Assembly (NCBI GenBank): GCA_903952785.1 | Contig: CAJBHC010000036.1 | Coordinates: forward strand, 1 to 6,170 | Length of the DNA: 6,170 nucleotides | Reading direction: 5' to 3' | Source of the DNA: an uncultured bacterium | GTDB taxonomy: Bacteria > Patescibacteriota > Minisyncoccia > Phycocordibacterales > CAIZLB01 | Part shown: positions 5,233 through 6,170 of the stretch, one piece after another | Layout of the letters: the number at the start of each line of letters is the position of its first letter | Numbering within the stretch: position 1 is the stretch's first letter | Notes under the pieces: generated by a model | Seen by the model: the letters and a program-made list of their open reading frames with translations, nothing else | Told to the model about the DNA's origin: nothing | The model's database searches: none | Position numbers and translations under genes: made by a program

Positions 5233-5261
5233 TGCTCCGCGGATAGGATTCGAACTTATCC
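5233..5261 (-). pseudogene. tRNA 3'-end (T-arm and acceptor) fragment
   Basis: Read on the minus strand, a T-loop TTCGAAT (5254-5248) with G53-like and C61-like flanks sits in a stem ATAAG/CCTAT (one A·C mismatch; flanking GG/CC pairs extend it). CGCGGAGCA follows, resembling a tRNA acceptor 3' strand. No matching acceptor 5' strand, D-arm or anticodon arm is present in the 50 bases upstream, which are the end of the sugar-transferase gene. It is therefore at most a remnant or an integration-site copy, and chance resemblance is possible. It could also act as a weak hairpin after the sugar-transferase gene. Confidence 0.4.
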
Positions 5262-5266
5262 CCCTC

Positions 5267-6169
5267 CTACATCCCCACCCTTGAAAGCAAAGTCTTTATT
5301 GTTTTAAGCATAATCTTAATATCTAACCCTAGTGATCTATTCTGAATATAATAAAGATCATATGAGAGCCTAATCTTTGTCTCCTCCACAGACTGTGGTG
5401 GCTTTTCTTGACTAACCTGCGCCCAACCAGAAAGCCCCGGCTTTATAACGTTTCTGATTGTGTAATAAGGAATGTCATGTGCCAGTTTATTACCCAAATC
5501 AATTATGTCAGGTCTTGGACCGACAAAAGACATATCCCCAGAGAGAACCGAAAGGACTTGCGGTAACTCATCAATCCTAGTCTTTCTCAAAAAATATCCA
5601 ACCCTTGTAACCTTATTCTCATTCTGGGCAAGCCAAATTCCACCATCATTTTGAGTCATGGATCTATACTTATAAATATTTATCAATTTATTATCCTTCC
5701 CCACTCTCTTCTGTCTAATAAAGACAGGCCCCTTGTCATCTAACTTAATTAATATAAAGACAAAAGGAATGGAAATTATAAAGACAATCAGAACGATGAT
5801 TGAAAGAACAATGTCTCCAACTCTTTTAACAATGTCATACGCACGCACATCTGAAAAGGACATCCTCTCCATGATCCAAGAATACTTTAATCTTGAGAGC
5901 GGAATTTTATCGAAGAGATCTTCGTAAAAATCATAGAAATTCACATACTGAACATTTGTAAAAATTGTGGAGTAGAGATCAGCGAGGATTGGCTTCACTT
6001 TTTCATCATACATATCCAATATCACATAATCTATTTTTGAAGTTTCTATATTTGTAACAATCTTTTGTCTAATTTCTTCTATCGATAGATTTTCCAAATT
6101 AATAGAAAGGGTGCATGTAACCAGTGATTTAGAACTACTATCAACTGCATGTAACAATTCTTTCAATTC
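5267..6169 (-). CDS. Polyprenyl-phosphate sugar-1-phosphate transferase, 5'-truncated by window edge
   Basis: Bacterial sugar transferase (PF02397 type, WcaJ/PglC-like), which moves a sugar phosphate from a nucleotide sugar onto undecaprenyl phosphate at the cytoplasmic face of the membrane and starts surface glycan synthesis. Residues below count from the TTG at 6166. A partial Rossmann-like regulatory domain (about 25-100) is followed by a hydrophobic segment (117-141) broken by SIP, as in the re-entrant helix of this family. Next come GPVFIRQKRVG (146-156), YKYRSM (165-170), the Asp-Glu catalytic dyad in RIDELPQ (197-203), GDMSFVGPRPD (210-220) and PGLSGWAQVS (243-252). The frame is open to the edge, and long family members have about 450-470 residues with four N-terminal membrane helices, so the TTG is probably not the true start. 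The stop is five bases from the tRNA-like fragment. Confidence 0.93.
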   Translation of the reverse strand, partial: ELKELLHAVDSSSKSLVTCTLSINLENLSIEEIRQKIVTNIETSKIDYVILDMYDEKVKPILADLYSTIFTNVQYVNFYDFYEDLFDKIPLSRLKYSWIMERMSFSDVRAYDIVKRVGDIVLSIIVLIVFIISIPFVFILIKLDDKGPVFIRQKRVGKDNKLINIYKYRSMTQNDGGIWLAQNENKVTRVGYFLRKTRIDELPQVLSVLSGDMSFVGPRPDIIDLGNKLAHDIPYYTIRNVIKPGLSGWAQVSQEKPPQSVEETKIRLSYDLYYIQNRSLGLDIKIMLKTIKTLLSRVGM

Positions 6170-6170
6170 C

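Noticed and set aside
5219..5234. TTTGCTTTACAATTG resembling the fic operator half-site
   Set aside because: It needs an inserted base to align, lacks an inverted partner, and does not lie at a promoter; likely chance in AT-rich DNA.
5231..5305. Complete tRNA gene on the minus strand
   Set aside because: Only the T-arm and 3' tail are tRNA-like; no anticodon arm, D-arm or acceptor 5' strand could be found in the preceding bases.

Overview
The window is AT-rich and densely coded: eight genes, two of them cut by the window edges. No start codon has a recognisable Shine-Dalgarno sequence, and three (2248 on -, 2284 and 4650 on +) lie at or within one base of the predicted transcription start of a -10 box, i.e. 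leaderless. Short intergenic gaps, small proteins, leaderless starts and a pyrimidine-salvage cluster suggest a small-genome bacterium. My best guess is Candidate Phyla Radiation/Patescibacteria, but this is inferred from style, not from a marker gene. The genetic code looks standard.

Left part (1-2799) is a thymidylate-supply cassette in three transcription units. On + are the C-terminal three quarters of thymidylate synthase (thyA) and a MazG-like nucleotide pyrophosphohydrolase. Convergent with them on - is a two-gene unit: dCMP deaminase, then a P-loop nucleoside-monophosphate-kinase-like protein. Divergent from the deaminase on + is a dihydrofolate reductase, followed by a small two-helix membrane protein of unknown role. 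Together the enzymes could deaminate dCMP to dUMP, methylate dUMP to dTMP, recycle the dihydrofolate this produces, phosphorylate the product and remove aberrant nucleotides. The deaminase and DHFR genes share a 35-bp intergenic region in which one palindrome provides both extended -10 boxes.

Central part (3281-4577) is a self-contained fic locus. A class II Fic protein, probably an AMP transferase, carries the N-terminal inhibitory motif, a full catalytic motif and a C-terminal winged-helix-like region. Its near-consensus promoter is embedded in four copies of a 12-bp half-site (two inverted pairs about 41.5 bp apart), which looks like a tight, perhaps autoregulatory, operator. The locus is bracketed by two hairpins with a shared 14-nt core and different stems. 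These two features are the most unusual in the window.

Right part (4578-6170) holds a leaderless gene for a small membrane-anchored exported protein of unknown function, a T-arm-like tRNA 3'-end fragment (5233-5261, - strand), and on - the C-terminal part of a polyprenyl-phosphate sugar-1-phosphate transferase, which would start surface glycan assembly. No rRNA, complete tRNA, CRISPR, transposase or classical T-tract terminator was seen. No stretch over 300 bp lacks a gene.
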